Below, in pieces: positions 16,336-24,677 of a stretch of DNA of 64,000 nt; the stretch's first letter is position 1, and every line of letters starts with the position of its first letter. The notes beneath the pieces are model-generated. The model had not been told where the DNA came from and ran no database searches. It saw only the letters and a list, made by a program, of their open reading frames with translations. Both the position numbers and the translations under genes were made by a program. Source of the stretch: Prauserella halophila (GTDB taxonomy: Bacteria > Actinomycetota > Actinomycetes > Mycobacteriales > Pseudonocardiaceae); contig NZ_JAMTCQ010000014.1 of NCBI RefSeq assembly GCF_024171895.1, forward strand, positions 62,001 to 126,000, in the 5' to 3' direction.

Positions 16336-17199
16336 GTGACCGAGCCGAAGACCTACGGTGACGGCGTCGCGGTGGTGACCGTGACGTACTCCCCGGGCGC
16401 GACCCTCGAACGTTTCCTCGACACCCTCGCCACGGCGACCGACCGCGACGTGCAGGTCGTGCTCGCCGACAACGGCTCCGTCGACGGGGCGCCCGAGAAG
16501 GCTGCCGAGCGGGCGAACGTGCGGCTCGCGGCGATGGGCGAGAACCTCGGCTACGGCGCCGCGGCCAACCGGGGTGTGGCCGAGTTCGGCGACGACATCG
16601 GCTGGGTCGTCGTCGCCAACCCCGATCTCGAATGGGACGCCGGTTCGCTGGACGCGCTGCTCGCCGTCACCGAGCGCTGGCCCCGCGGCGGCGCGTTCGG
16701 TCCGCTGATCCGTGAACCCGACGGCTCGGTCTACCCGTCGGCGCGGCTGTTGCCCTCGCCGGGCCGCGGCATCGGCCACGCCGTGTTCGGCAGGATCTGG
16801 CCGTCCAACCCGTGGACCCGCGCCTACCGCCAGGAGAGCGGCGAGCCCACCGAGCGGACGGCGGGCTGGTTGTCGGGTTCGTGCCTGCTGGTCCGCCGCG
16901 AGGCGTTCGACTCGGTCGACGGGTTCGACCCGCGCTACTTCATGTACTTCGAGGACGTCGACCTCGGCGACCGCATCGCCAGGGCGGGCTGGCTCAACGT
17001 GTACGCCCCGTCGGCCGCCGTGATGCACATCGGCGGGGAATCGACGTCGAAGGCCTCGACGACGATGCTCGCCGTCCACCACGACAGCGCCTACCGCTAC
17101 CTCGCCGACCGGCACCGCGGACTCCGGTGGAAGCCGTTCCTGGCCGCCGTCAAACTCGGCCTGAAACTACGCCTCAAACTGGAGACCCGCGGCGCCTGA
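16336..17199 (+). CDS. wbbL: Rhamnosyltransferase WbbL (GT2)
   Basis: 287 residues. The family transfers L-rhamnose from dTDP-rhamnose to GlcNAc-PP-decaprenol, forming the arabinogalactan-peptidoglycan linker on the cytoplasmic membrane face. Motifs: VVTVTYSPGATLERFLDTL, VVLADNGSVDGAPE, VVVANPDLEWDAGSL (metal/nucleotide site) and YFMYFEDVDLGDRI. The identification also rests on position: in M. tuberculosis wbbL lies between rmlD and manB, and manB follows here. GTG 16336 is 6 nt after CAGAAT; GTG 16330 is an alternative. The open frame to 16042 is repeat sequence. Confidence 0.85.
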   Translation: MTEPKTYGDGVAVVTVTYSPGATLERFLDTLATATDRDVQVVLADNGSVDGAPEKAAERANVRLAAMGENLGYGAAANRGVAEFGDDIGWVVVANPDLEWDAGSLDALLAVTERWPRGGAFGPLIREPDGSVYPSARLLPSPGRGIGHAVFGRIWPSNPWTRAYRQESGEPTERTAGWLSGSCLLVRREAFDSVDGFDPRYFMYFEDVDLGDRIARAGWLNVYAPSAAVMHIGGESTSKASTTMLAVHHDSAYRYLADRHRGLRWKPFLAAVKLGLKLRLKLETRGA

Positions 17200-17250
17200 C
17201 CGGCCGGAACGGTCACGCCCACCGGCACGCGGCCGACGGCAGGGCGGCGA

Positions 17251-17340
17251 CCACCGCGACCTCGACCACCGCGACCTACACCACCGCGCTCCTCACCACC
17301 GCGCTCCTCACCACCGCGCTCCTCACCACCGCCGAGCCGC
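17251..17340 (+). repeat. Six 15-bp tandem repeats between wbbL and the next gene
   Basis: Contiguous CCACCGCG(A/C)(C/T)CT-type units at 17251, 17266, 17281, 17296, 17311 and 17326; the middle three (CCACCGCGCTCCTCA) are identical. No gene is apparent in 17200-17445, so unlike most 15-bp arrays here this one appears noncoding. Confidence 0.85.
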
Positions 17341-17445
17341 GGCCCGGCCGGCGCGATCCCCGCCGCCCAGCATCGGCTCTGCATCGCCGCCGGCGACGGC
17401 TGCGCGAGCGGGCCGAGCTCCGGTGGTGGCATCGCCGCTCGGTCG

Positions 17446-18150
17446 TCACAGACCGTCGAGACGGCGGGCGAGCTCGGACGTTCCTGCCCCCGGATCGGCC
17501 TTCGTGGTCGGTACGAACCCACCCTTCGGTGCGTCGTCACCGGCGGCCGCGGCGCCGGAGTCCTCCCTCGTGGGATGGGTCGGGTTCGGTGGGCCACCGG
17601 CCTGCGTCGCAGGGTTGGGGCCGCCGGGCGTCACCGGAACGCCGGTGAACGTCATGTCCGGCGGCGCGTTCGCCGTGTCGACCGGCTGTGCCGCCGCGGT
17701 GTTCAGCGGTTGGGTACGCGCATTCTCCGCCAGCGCGGGAGCAGCGGAACGGGGAACCGAGTCCCGCGAGTCCGGCGTCGGGGAGGCCGCGGGCGGGCCT
17801 GCCGCGGGCCCCACAGCAGCCCCCGGGGAGCCGGAGCCCTGGAAACCGGAGCCCTCGAAACCGGAGCCCTGGAAACCGGCGGCCCCGGACGCGGCCGCCG
17901 CGGCGTCCCGCTGGTTCAACGGCACGGTCGGCGCCGGCTGTGAGAGGTGGCTCTCGTCGTTACGTTCGATCACCGATGCCGGCACCTTCGCGGTCGCGTC
18001 GGGGTCCTGTTCGGCCCCGCGCACGACCGAGGACGGAATGACCTGCGTGTCGGCCGAGTCCATCGGTGACTCCATGTTGTCCGGCGTCACCACGCCCGTG
18101 CGCCGCTGCGCCCGAGCCAGTACGGCGTCCGCTCGATCGCGGGGGTCCAT
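17446..18150 (-). CDS. Hypothetical low-complexity protein of actinomycetes
   Basis: 234 residues, no enzyme motif. The conserved-looking part is the N-terminus (DPRDRADAVLARAQRRTG, then NMESPMDSADTQVIPSSVV); the remainder is Ala/Gly/Pro/Thr-rich and probably disordered, with a Gly-Phe-(Gln/Glu)-Gly-Ser repeat encoded by 15-bp units near 17836-17880. I moved the start to ATG 18150, which has GGGGAGGG about 8 nt upstream, rather than GTG 18213. It is divergent from manB. No signal peptide or transmembrane helix is visible, so it is probably cytoplasmic. Function unknown. Confidence 0.65.
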   Translation of the reverse strand: MDPRDRADAVLARAQRRTGVVTPDNMESPMDSADTQVIPSSVVRGAEQDPDATAKVPASVIERNDESHLSQPAPTVPLNQRDAAAAASGAAGFQGSGFEGSGFQGSGSPGAAVGPAAGPPAASPTPDSRDSVPRSAAPALAENARTQPLNTAAAQPVDTANAPPDMTFTGVPVTPGGPNPATQAGGPPNPTHPTREDSGAAAAGDDAPKGGFVPTTKADPGAGTSELARRLDGL

Positions 18151-18287
18151 GCCCACGCCCTCCCCGATGCTCGACCAGGCCCTCTCGGTGGAAGGGCCGC
18201 CGGATTCTGCCACTAGGGTAGGCCCTCCGGTTCGATACCGTCAGCGTTTCCCCCGGTTTGTCGCCGGCGGGCCACGAGAAAGGGTAG

Positions 18288-19388
18288 GTGCACACTCGAA
18301 TGGGGTCCTCGTCCGGAGGCGGTACGGTCGACGCCGTGGTGCTCGTCGGCGGTAAAGGCACCAGGTTGCGCCCGCTGACCCTCTCCGCGCCGAAACCGAT
18401 GCTGCCGACGGCGGGCGTGCCGTTCCTGTTGCACCTGCTGTCGCGGATCCGCGCGGCGGGGATCACACATGTGGTGCTCGGCACGTCGTATCAGGCCGAG
18501 GTGTTCGAGGAGCACTTCGGCGACGGCAGCGCACTCGGCCTCGAGCTCGAGTACGTCGTCGAGGACGAACCGCTCGACACCGGCGGCGCGATCCGCAACG
18601 TCTACGACCGGCTCCGCGCCGACGACGTGGTGATCTTCAACGGCGACATCCTCTCCGGTACGGACATCGGCGCGCTCATCGGTACGCACCGCACCGCGGG
18701 CGCCGACGTCACCCTGCACCTGCAGCGGGTGGCCGACCCCAGCCGGTTCGGTTCCGTCCCCACCGACGCCGAGGGCCGCGTGACGGGGTTCCTCGAGAAG
18801 ACGCAGAATCCGCCGACCGACCAGGTCAACGCCGGGTGTTACGTGTTCCGGCGCGAGGTCGTCGGCGGGATCCCGGAGGGCAGGCGGGTGTCGGTGGAGC
18901 GCGAGACGTTCCCCGGACTGCTCGAGGCGGGCGCGCACGTGCACGGGTTCGTCGACGACTCGTACTGGCTCGACGTCGGCACACCGGAGACGTTCGTGCG
19001 GGGGAGTGCGGACCTGGTGCGCGGTGTGGCGCCGACGTCGGCGCTGGCGGGGCCGACGGGTGACGCGCTCCGGCTGGCGGGTGCGTCCGTGGCAGCCGAC
19101 GCCGAGGTCGCGGGCGGGTCGACGTTGGGTGCGGACTCCGTTGTGGGCGCCGGTGCGCGGGTCGAGGCGTCGGTCCTGTTCGACGGCGCGGTGGTCGAGG
19201 CGGGAGCCATGGTGGAGCGGTCCGTGCTCGGTGCGGACTCGCGCGTGGGCGAGGGTGCGGTGTTGCGCGGTGTGACACTCGGTGACGGCGCGAGTGTCGG
19301 CGCAGGGTGCGAACTCCTCGACGGGGCGCGCGTGTGGCCCAAGGTGGAGCTGCCTGCGGGCGCGATCCGGTTCTCGAGCGATGCGTGA
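18288..19388 (+). CDS. manB: Mannose-1-phosphate guanylyltransferase / sugar-phosphate nucleotidyltransferase
   Basis: 366 residues. The nucleotidyltransferase domain has VVLVGGKGTRLRPLT with the catalytic Gly-rich/Arg loop and APKPMLP; VIFNGDILSG carries the metal-binding Asp; a left-handed beta-helix of hexapeptide repeats follows (VVGAGARVEASVLFDG...). It most likely makes GDP-mannose from mannose-1-phosphate and GTP, as does the mycobacterial Rv3264c protein next to wbbL; another NDP-sugar is possible. Start GTG 18288, with AAAGGG upstream (ATG 18300 is an alternative). The stop overlaps the next ATG by 8 nt (ATGCGTGA). Confidence 0.85.
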   Translation: MHTRMGSSSGGGTVDAVVLVGGKGTRLRPLTLSAPKPMLPTAGVPFLLHLLSRIRAAGITHVVLGTSYQAEVFEEHFGDGSALGLELEYVVEDEPLDTGGAIRNVYDRLRADDVVIFNGDILSGTDIGALIGTHRTAGADVTLHLQRVADPSRFGSVPTDAEGRVTGFLEKTQNPPTDQVNAGCYVFRREVVGGIPEGRRVSVERETFPGLLEAGAHVHGFVDDSYWLDVGTPETFVRGSADLVRGVAPTSALAGPTGDALRLAGASVAADAEVAGGSTLGADSVVGAGARVEASVLFDGAVVEAGAMVERSVLGADSRVGEGAVLRGVTLGDGASVGAGCELLDGARVWPKVELPAGAIRFSSDA

Positions 19389-20277
19389 ACGCCGCCTACG
19401 ACCCGGATTCGATGTCGACCTCGATGCCGTGCTGGCGCCGCTGCGGCGTGGTCACGCCGATCCGTGTGTGCGGCATGACGGCGGATTCTGGCTGACGGCG
19501 AACACCGCGGAGGGGTCCGCCACGCTGCGGGTGTCGCGGTCCGGAGTGGACGTCCTCGGAACCGCGTGGGGAGACGGTGCCGAGGCGGTCCTCGACGGAC
19601 TGCCCGCACTGCTGGGCGCCGACGACGATGACTCCGGGTTCGTGGCGCACCACGAGGCGGTCGCGAGGGCGCGGCGGAACCTGCCGCGGCTGCGACTGGG
19701 CGCGACGCGGCGGGTGTGGGACGTGCTCGTGCCCGCGGTGCTGGAACAGAAGGTGACCGGGTACGAGGCGCACCGGTCGTGGCGGGAACTGTGCCGGCGG
19801 TTCGGTGAGCCCGCCCCCGGCCCGGCACCGGAGGGGATGCACGTACCGCCGACACCCGCGGCCGTGTTGTCCATTGTGGATTGGAACTGGCATCGGGCTG
19901 GTGTGGATTCCTCGCGCAGGCGGGCGTTGCGGGCCGCGGCGACGGTGGCCCGCCGGCTGGAACGCGCTGCGTCGCTGGGCGGCGCGGAGGGCAGGAAGCT
20001 GTTGCGGACGGTACCGGGCATCGGCGTGTGGACCGCGGCCGAGGTGGCCCAGCGCGCGTGGGGCGATGCCGACGCGGTCAGCTTCGGCGATTTCCATGTC
20101 CCCTCGGTCGTCGGCCATGCCCTGCTCGGCCGCGAACTCGACGACGCCGGTATGCACGAGGTGCTCGCCCCGTACGCGCCGCACCGCCACCGCGCGGTGC
20201 GCTACCTCGAGGCGGCGGGCCACACGCGCCCGCGCTACGGCCCCCGCCACCCGATCCGCGACCACCGCGCCATCTGA
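19381..20277 (+). CDS. DNA-3-methyladenine glycosylase 2 family (HhH-GPD)
   Basis: 298 residues, AlkA-type. The helix-hairpin-helix and GPD signature is in LLRTVPGIGVWTAAEVAQRAWGDAD followed by VSFGDFHV, where the Asp before FHV is the expected catalytic residue. VWDVLVPAVLEQKVTGYEAH matches the usual segment that packs on DNA. It removes alkylated bases in base-excision repair. The ATG at 19381 overlaps the manB stop by 8 nt, so it should be co-translated with manB although the functions are unrelated. Confidence 0.88.
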   Translation: MRERRLRPGFDVDLDAVLAPLRRGHADPCVRHDGGFWLTANTAEGSATLRVSRSGVDVLGTAWGDGAEAVLDGLPALLGADDDDSGFVAHHEAVARARRNLPRLRLGATRRVWDVLVPAVLEQKVTGYEAHRSWRELCRRFGEPAPGPAPEGMHVPPTPAAVLSIVDWNWHRAGVDSSRRRALRAAATVARRLERAASLGGAEGRKLLRTVPGIGVWTAAEVAQRAWGDADAVSFGDFHVPSVVGHALLGRELDDAGMHEVLAPYAPHRHRAVRYLEAAGHTRPRYGPRHPIRDHRAI

Positions 20278-20735
20278 CCCCGCGTGTCCTGCACTCGGCA
20301 CCGCGCGTCGCCCGGCCAACACCCCTCGGGGACGCGCTGGCGCGCGACTGTGTTTGCGGAGCCGTGTTGCGCCGGTCGCCACCCGGCCGGCCCCTCTGCG
20401 ATGCATCGGCACGGGTTGCCGTCGTCCACGGGGCCCGCACCCGGACGCTCGCACTCTGCACCGCGGCCGGTGCCCGGTCGGATTTCCGCCAGTCGTACGG
20501 ATCCTGAGCGCAGTTCGTTACCGTACGGCGAGTTGACGATCACCGCAGCGAAAGTGCGTGGACTCGGGTGAAGGGCAGGAACCCACGGCGCGTGCCGAAC
20601 GCAGAACACGCGCGGCCGAACGCAACACGCGCCCCCCCCCCGGGAAACGCAACACGGCCCCCGGAGAACGCAACACGCGCCCCGGTGAACGCAACACGGC
20701 CCCCGGAGAACGCAACACGCCGGGGAGGGTGTGGG
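20278..20735. other. 458-bp intergenic region between convergent genes, repeat-rich
   Basis: One ACTCGG-subtype unit (20281-20301) starts 3 bp after the glycosylase stop codon on its strand, and a lone CGTGTTGCG unit follows at 20364. A minus-oriented array (20600-20731) runs up to the gntR stop codon. The segment 20302-20360 resembles those after rmlD and before 13330 (GGACGCGCTGGCGCGCGACT). No gene is seen. Confidence 0.7.
20600..20731 (-). repeat. 21-bp CGTGT repeats (six units) with a C10 tract
   Basis: Plus-strand units begin CGCAGAACACG or CGCAACACG at 20600, 20621, about 20648, 20669, 20690 and 20711; read on the minus strand they follow the gntR stop codon after 4 bp. The second unit contains ten consecutive C (20632-20641), which lengthens it and could slip in replication. 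Confidence 0.85.
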
Positions 20736-21446
20736 TCAGGGGAAGGCGTCGAGGAGTTGGTGCTGGGCCGTGGTGAGGTAGTCGTCGAGGGTGCGGGCTG
20801 CGGCGTCGAGGTCGCCGTCGGCCAGCAGGCGCGCGATGCCGCGGTTCAGCTCGATGTACGGCTCGTGGAACCGGCGCAGTGCCGGTGTGGCGTGGAACGC
20901 CAGTCGCAGTTCCGCCGTGAGCTGCTGCATGATCTCGTCGGCCCGCGGGCTGCCGGCGAGTGCCGTGATCGCCTGGTGGAAGCGCATGTTCGCGGTGCCG
21001 ACGTCCAGCCAGCGTTCCTCGGCGGCGGCTTGCTCGGCGGACGTGATCGCCGCTTCGATCGCCGCCAGCCGCTCCGGCGGCACGTCCGACGCCGCCCGGA
21101 TCGCACCCGGTTCGAGTAGCCGCCGCGTGCGGTACAGATCGGTCACGTCGTCGGCGTCGAGCATCCGGACGAACACGCCTCGGTGAAACTCGTGCACCAG
21201 CAGTCGTTCGTGCACCAGCAGGCGAAACGCTTCACGCAGCGTGTTGCGTGACACCCCGAGTGCCTTACCCGCGCTGTGCTCCGAGAGCTGGGTTCCCGGG
21301 AGCAGTCGTCCGTCGATGATCCACTGCCGCAGCGCATCGGCGACCCGCTCGGCCGTACTGGTTCGGTCGAGCAGCGAGCGGTTACCCGCGAGTAGGTCGG
21401 ACCAGGGTTCGGCGTCGGCCTGGCCGGATGCGCTGGGGCTGGCCAT
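20736..21446 (-). CDS. GntR-family regulator, FadR subfamily (FCD domain)
   Basis: 236 residues. The N-terminal winged helix-turn-helix (ADALRQWIIDGRLLPGTQLSEHSAGKALGVSRNTLREAFRLL) is followed by an all-helical FCD ligand domain (DLYRTRRLLEPGAIRAA, MRFHQAITALAGS). It probably represses the divergent oxoprolinase-type operon and responds to a small organic acid. Start ATG 21446; the frame upstream to 21491 has no ribosome site. Two palindromes in the divergent gap are good operator candidates. In Bacillus the comparable operon is controlled by an IclR-type protein, KipR, so the regulator differs. Confidence 0.88.
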   Translation of the reverse strand: MASPSASGQADAEPWSDLLAGNRSLLDRTSTAERVADALRQWIIDGRLLPGTQLSEHSAGKALGVSRNTLREAFRLLVHERLLVHEFHRGVFVRMLDADDVTDLYRTRRLLEPGAIRAASDVPPERLAAIEAAITSAEQAAAEERWLDVGTANMRFHQAITALAGSPRADEIMQQLTAELRLAFHATPALRRFHEPYIELNRGIARLLADGDLDAAARTLDDYLTTAQHQLLDAFP

Positions 21447-21487
21447 CGGTGGTGTCGACCTCCGTGTCGTCGGGCTCTCGAAGTGTA

Positions 21488-21523
21488 GCAATCGGATTGC
21501 CCCCTTGTCGGATTGTTGAACAA
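21488..21523. promoter_or_regulatory. Twin palindromes between gntR and the NRAMP-like gene
   Basis: GCAATC-G-GATTGC at 21488-21500 and TTGTT-G-AACAA at 21513-21523 are both perfect odd palindromes. The second matches the form of FadR-subfamily GntR operators (T-G-T/A-C-A half-sites, family knowledge). They sit 44-79 bp before the transporter start and 42-77 bp before gntR. Confidence 0.6.
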
Positions 21524-21566
21524 CTGGCTACGGTCTTGCGAAACCCCATCGACCCGGGAGACCGAT

Positions 21567-22952
21567 ATGGCCGAGACCGCGGGCAGTGGCGCCGACCGCA
21601 ACGACGTCGGCGACAACGGCGACCGCACCACCGGCGGAGCCGGCACCGGCGGCGACACCGGCGAGGTGAGGACCGGTGGAGACAGCACCGGCGGAGGTGC
21701 CGGTGGCGCGAAGACCGGTGATGCGAAGACCGACGGAGCGAAGACCGGCACGGGCGCGCTGGCGGGCTCCACCAAGCGCGGCGCCCTCGCCGGTGCGATC
21801 TTCCTGATGGCCACGAGCGCCATCGGTCCCGGATTCATCACGCAGACCACCGAGTTCACCGCCCGGCTCGGCGCGGCGTTCGCCTTCGCGATCCTCCTGT
21901 CGATCCTCGTCGACATCGCGGTGCAGCTGAACGTCTGGCGCGTCATCGGCATCTCGGGCCTGCGTGCGCAGGAACTCGGCAACCGGGTGCTGCCCGGCGT
22001 CGGCTATCTGATGGCGGTGCTCGTCGTCCTCGGCGGGCTCGTGTTCAACATCGGCAACATCGCCGGCACGTCGCTCGGCCTGGACGCGCTGTTCGGACTC
22101 GACGTGAAGATCGGCGGCACGATCTCCGCGGCCATCGCGATCGCGGTCTTCCTGAGCAAGCGCGCCGGTGTCGCGATGGACCGGCTCGTCGTCGTGCTGG
22201 GCTTCGTGATGATCGCGCTGACGACGTACGTCGCGATCGTCTCGTCCCCGCCGGTGGGCGAGGCCATGACGCAGGCGGTCGTGCCCGACACGATCGACGT
22301 CCTGGTGATCACCACGCTGATCGGCGGGACCGTCGGCGGCTATATCACGTACGCGGGCGCCCACCGGCTCATCGACTCGGGCGTCAGCGGCCCCGACGAG
22401 GTCGCGCGCGTGTCCCGCAGCTCGGTGACGGCGCTGCTGGTCACGGGTGTCATGCGGGTGGTGCTGTTCCTGGCGATCCTCGGTGTCGTCGCCGGCGGAG
22501 CGGCGCTGACCGGCGGAAACCCGACCGCCGAGGCGTTCGGCCACGCGGCGGGTGAGGTCGGCATGCGCCTGTTCGGCATGGTGCTGTGGGCAGCGGGCAT
22601 CACGTCGGTGATCGGTGCGTCCTACACCTCGGTGTCGTTCCTCGTGTCGTTCTCACCCGCGCTGAAACAGCGGCAGAACTGGCTCGTCGCGGGGTTCGTC
22701 GTCGTCTCCGCGGTGGGGTTCGTCCTGCTCGACCAGGCACCGACGACGCTGCTGATCCTCGCGGGCGCGCTCAACGGGCTGATCCTACCCGTCGGGTTCG
22801 GCGTGCTGATGTGGGTGGCGGCGCGGCGCAGCGACCTGCTCGGCGGGTACCGGTATCCGCGCTGGCTGCTCGTGATCGGCGTGGCGGCCTGGCTGTTGAC
22901 GCTCTACCTCGGGTGGAATTCACTCAGCGGTATCGCGGACCTGTGGGGCTGA
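21567..22952 (+). CDS. NRAMP-like membrane transporter of the oxoprolinase operon
   Basis: 461 residues. A Gly/Thr/Asp/Lys-rich N-terminus of about 70 residues, built from GGTGGA- and GCGAAGACCG-type DNA repeats, precedes about 11 hydrophobic helices starting FLMATSAIGPGFITQTTEFT. It resembles YcsG-type NRAMP relatives. The canonical first-helix metal motif DPGN is replaced by GPGF, so metal transport is doubtful. By position the substrate could be 5-oxoproline or a related organic acid (inference). ATG 21567 has GGGAG upstream. First gene of an operon with pxpB, pxpC and a ycsI-like gene. Confidence 0.82.
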   Translation: MAETAGSGADRNDVGDNGDRTTGGAGTGGDTGEVRTGGDSTGGGAGGAKTGDAKTDGAKTGTGALAGSTKRGALAGAIFLMATSAIGPGFITQTTEFTARLGAAFAFAILLSILVDIAVQLNVWRVIGISGLRAQELGNRVLPGVGYLMAVLVVLGGLVFNIGNIAGTSLGLDALFGLDVKIGGTISAAIAIAVFLSKRAGVAMDRLVVVLGFVMIALTTYVAIVSSPPVGEAMTQAVVPDTIDVLVITTLIGGTVGGYITYAGAHRLIDSGVSGPDEVARVSRSSVTALLVTGVMRVVLFLAILGVVAGGAALTGGNPTAEAFGHAAGEVGMRLFGMVLWAAGITSVIGASYTSVSFLVSFSPALKQRQNWLVAGFVVVSAVGFVLLDQAPTTLLILAGALNGLILPVGFGVLMWVAARRSDLLGGYRYPRWLLVIGVAAWLLTLYLGWNSLSGIADLWG

Positions 22953-22977
22953 CGGCGCGAGGACGAGGGAGGTGCCG

Positions 22978-23724
22978 ATGGACACGACCACGCTGCGGGT
23001 GCTGCCGTGCGGGGACACGGGGCTGCTCGTCGAATCGGCCGGGCTCGACGACGTCCTGGCCCTGCACGCGGCGCTCGACGCCGACCGCCCGGCCGGCGTC
23101 GTGGACCTCGTTCCCGCCGCCCGGACGCTGCTGCTGCGATTCGACCCGGCCCGCACCGGCGCCGTCGCCGTGGAACGGGCCGTCCGGGAGGCGAACCCCG
23201 TGGCGGTGGCGCGGTCCGAGGGCGAGCTGGTGGAGATCCCGGTCGTCTACGACGGGCCGGACCTCGCCGACGTCGCCCACCACACCGGACTGTCCGAACG
23301 CGACGTGATCGCCGAGCACACCGGCTGCGAGTGGACGGTCGCGTTCGGCGGGTTCGCCCCCGGGTTCGGCTATCTGACGGGCGGGTCGCCGCGACTGGAG
23401 GTGCCGCGGCGCGGCGAATCGCGCACGCGGGTGCCGACCGGTTCGGTCGCGCTGGCCGGCACGTTCAGCGGGGTCTATCCGCGTGCCTCGCCCGGCGGCT
23501 GGCAGCTCATCGGCCGCACCGACCTGGTGACCTGGGACGTCGACCGGGACCCGCCCGCACTGCTGCGTCCGGGCGTGCGGGTGCGGTTCGTCGAGGCCGC
23601 AGGACCCGAGGCCACAGGATTCGAGGCCACGGAACCCGAGGCCACAGGATTCGAGGGCACGGAACCCGAGGCCGCGGAACGCGGGGAACCGGGACCGGAC
23701 CGGACGGCCGGAGGCGGCTCGTGA
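22978..23724 (+). CDS. pxpB: 5-oxoprolinase subunit B (PxpB/KipI family)
   Basis: 248 residues. PxpB forms the ATP-dependent 5-oxoprolinase with PxpA and PxpC, opening 5-oxoproline to glutamate. The family signature GGFAPGFGYLTG is present, with PRLEVPRRGESRTRVPTGSVALAG and GTFSGVYPRASPGGWQLIGRT. After about residue 205 the protein carries a Glu/Ala/Thr/Gly tail encoded by six 15-bp repeats (23593-23682), beyond the usual end of the family. ATG 22978 follows GAGGGAGG. The stop overlaps the pxpC GTG by 4 nt. Confidence 0.9.
   Translation: MDTTTLRVLPCGDTGLLVESAGLDDVLALHAALDADRPAGVVDLVPAARTLLLRFDPARTGAVAVERAVREANPVAVARSEGELVEIPVVYDGPDLADVAHHTGLSERDVIAEHTGCEWTVAFGGFAPGFGYLTGGSPRLEVPRRGESRTRVPTGSVALAGTFSGVYPRASPGGWQLIGRTDLVTWDVDRDPPALLRPGVRVRFVEAAGPEATGFEATEPEATGFEGTEPEAAERGEPGPDRTAGGGS
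23593..23682 (+). repeat. Six 15-bp tandem repeats at the 3' end of pxpB
   Basis: GAGGCC(A/G)C-type 15-mers at 23593, 23608, 23623, 23638, 23653 and 23668, alternating GAGGCCACAGGATTC and GAGGCCACGGAACCC. They encode repeated Glu-Ala-Thr-(Gly/Glu)-(Phe/Pro). Confidence 0.9.
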
Positions 23725-24677
23725 CGGATCTCGACGTGCTCGCACCGGGGCCGCTGGCGACGGTGCAGGACCTGGGCAGGCCGGGCAACGCGGGTATCGG
23801 TGTCGGTGCCTCCGGCGCGGCGGACCGCGGATCGCTGCGCTTGGCGAACCGGCTCGTGGGCAACGAGGAGGACGCGGCGTGCGTCGAGGTCACCTTCGGC
23901 GGGTTTGCGGCCCGCACGCGAACTCCGGTGACGATCGCCGTGACCGGGGCGCCGTGCCCGGTCACCGTCGACGGCCGTGGCGCGGCGCCGAACAGCGTGC
24001 TGCGCCTTCCCGCCGGAGCGGAGATCCGTCTCGCGGCTCCCGTCCGTGGCCTGCGCAGTTACCTCGCCGTGCGCGGCGGACTGGTCGTGCCGGCCGTACT
24101 CGGATCGCGATCGACCGACCTGCTGTCCGGCCTCGGCCCGCAACTGCTGCGGGCGGGCGACGTACTGCCCGTCGGCCCGCCGCCTGCGCACTTCCCCGTC
24201 GTTGACGGCGCCCCGGGGAGACCGATCGCCGCCGACGAGGTGACCCTGCGCGTCGTGACCGGTCCCCGCGACGACTGGTTCAGCTCCCGTGCCCTGCATG
24301 CGTTGCTGACCGAGCCCTACACGGTGACGTCCGAATGCGACCGCGTCGGCGTGCGGCTCGACGGCCCGGAGCTGGGCCGCGCGAGCGTGGGAGAACTGCC
24401 GAGCGAAGGCATGGTGGCGGGGGCGCTGCAGGTGCCGCCGTCGGGAAAGCCGACGCTGTTCCTCGCCGACCATCCCGTCACCGGTGGCTATCCGGTGATC
24501 GCCGTTCTCGTCGCCTCCGATGTGGACGCTGCGGCCCAACTGCGCCCCGGGATGCGCGTGCGCTTCGCCCCGGTCCGCGCGCCCGGGAGGCCCGCGCCCG
24601 CCGCTCCGGCCCGGACCGGCCCGCACCGATCCGGGGCGCCGAGTTCCGGGACGCCGAGTTCCGGGAGGTCGTCATGA
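23721..24677 (+). CDS. pxpC: 5-oxoprolinase subunit C (PxpC/KipA family)
   Basis: 318 residues, the carboxyltransferase-like partner of PxpB. Motifs: [37 protein letters not shown] at the N-terminus, [11 protein letters not shown], and the closing [39 protein letters not shown] 23721 overlaps the pxpB stop and is preceded by GGAGGCGG; the long frame upstream is a shadow of pxpB. The C-terminus has an extra Pro/Ala/Ser stretch (about 30 residues). Followed with a 4-nt overlap by the YcsI-type gene. Confidence 0.9.
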   Translation: MTDLDVLAPGPLATVQDLGRPGNAGIGVGASGAADRGSLRLANRLVGNEEDAACVEVTFGGFAARTRTPVTIAVTGAPCPVTVDGRGAAPNSVLRLPAGAEIRLAAPVRGLRSYLAVRGGLVVPAVLGSRSTDLLSGLGPQLLRAGDVLPVGPPPAHFPVVDGAPGRPIAADEVTLRVVTGPRDDWFSSRALHALLTEPYTVTSECDRVGVRLDGPELGRASVGELPSEGMVAGALQVPPSGKPTLFLADHPVTGGYPVIAVLVASDVDAAAQLRPGMRVRFAPVRAPGRPAPAAPARTGPHRSGAPSSGTPSSGRSS

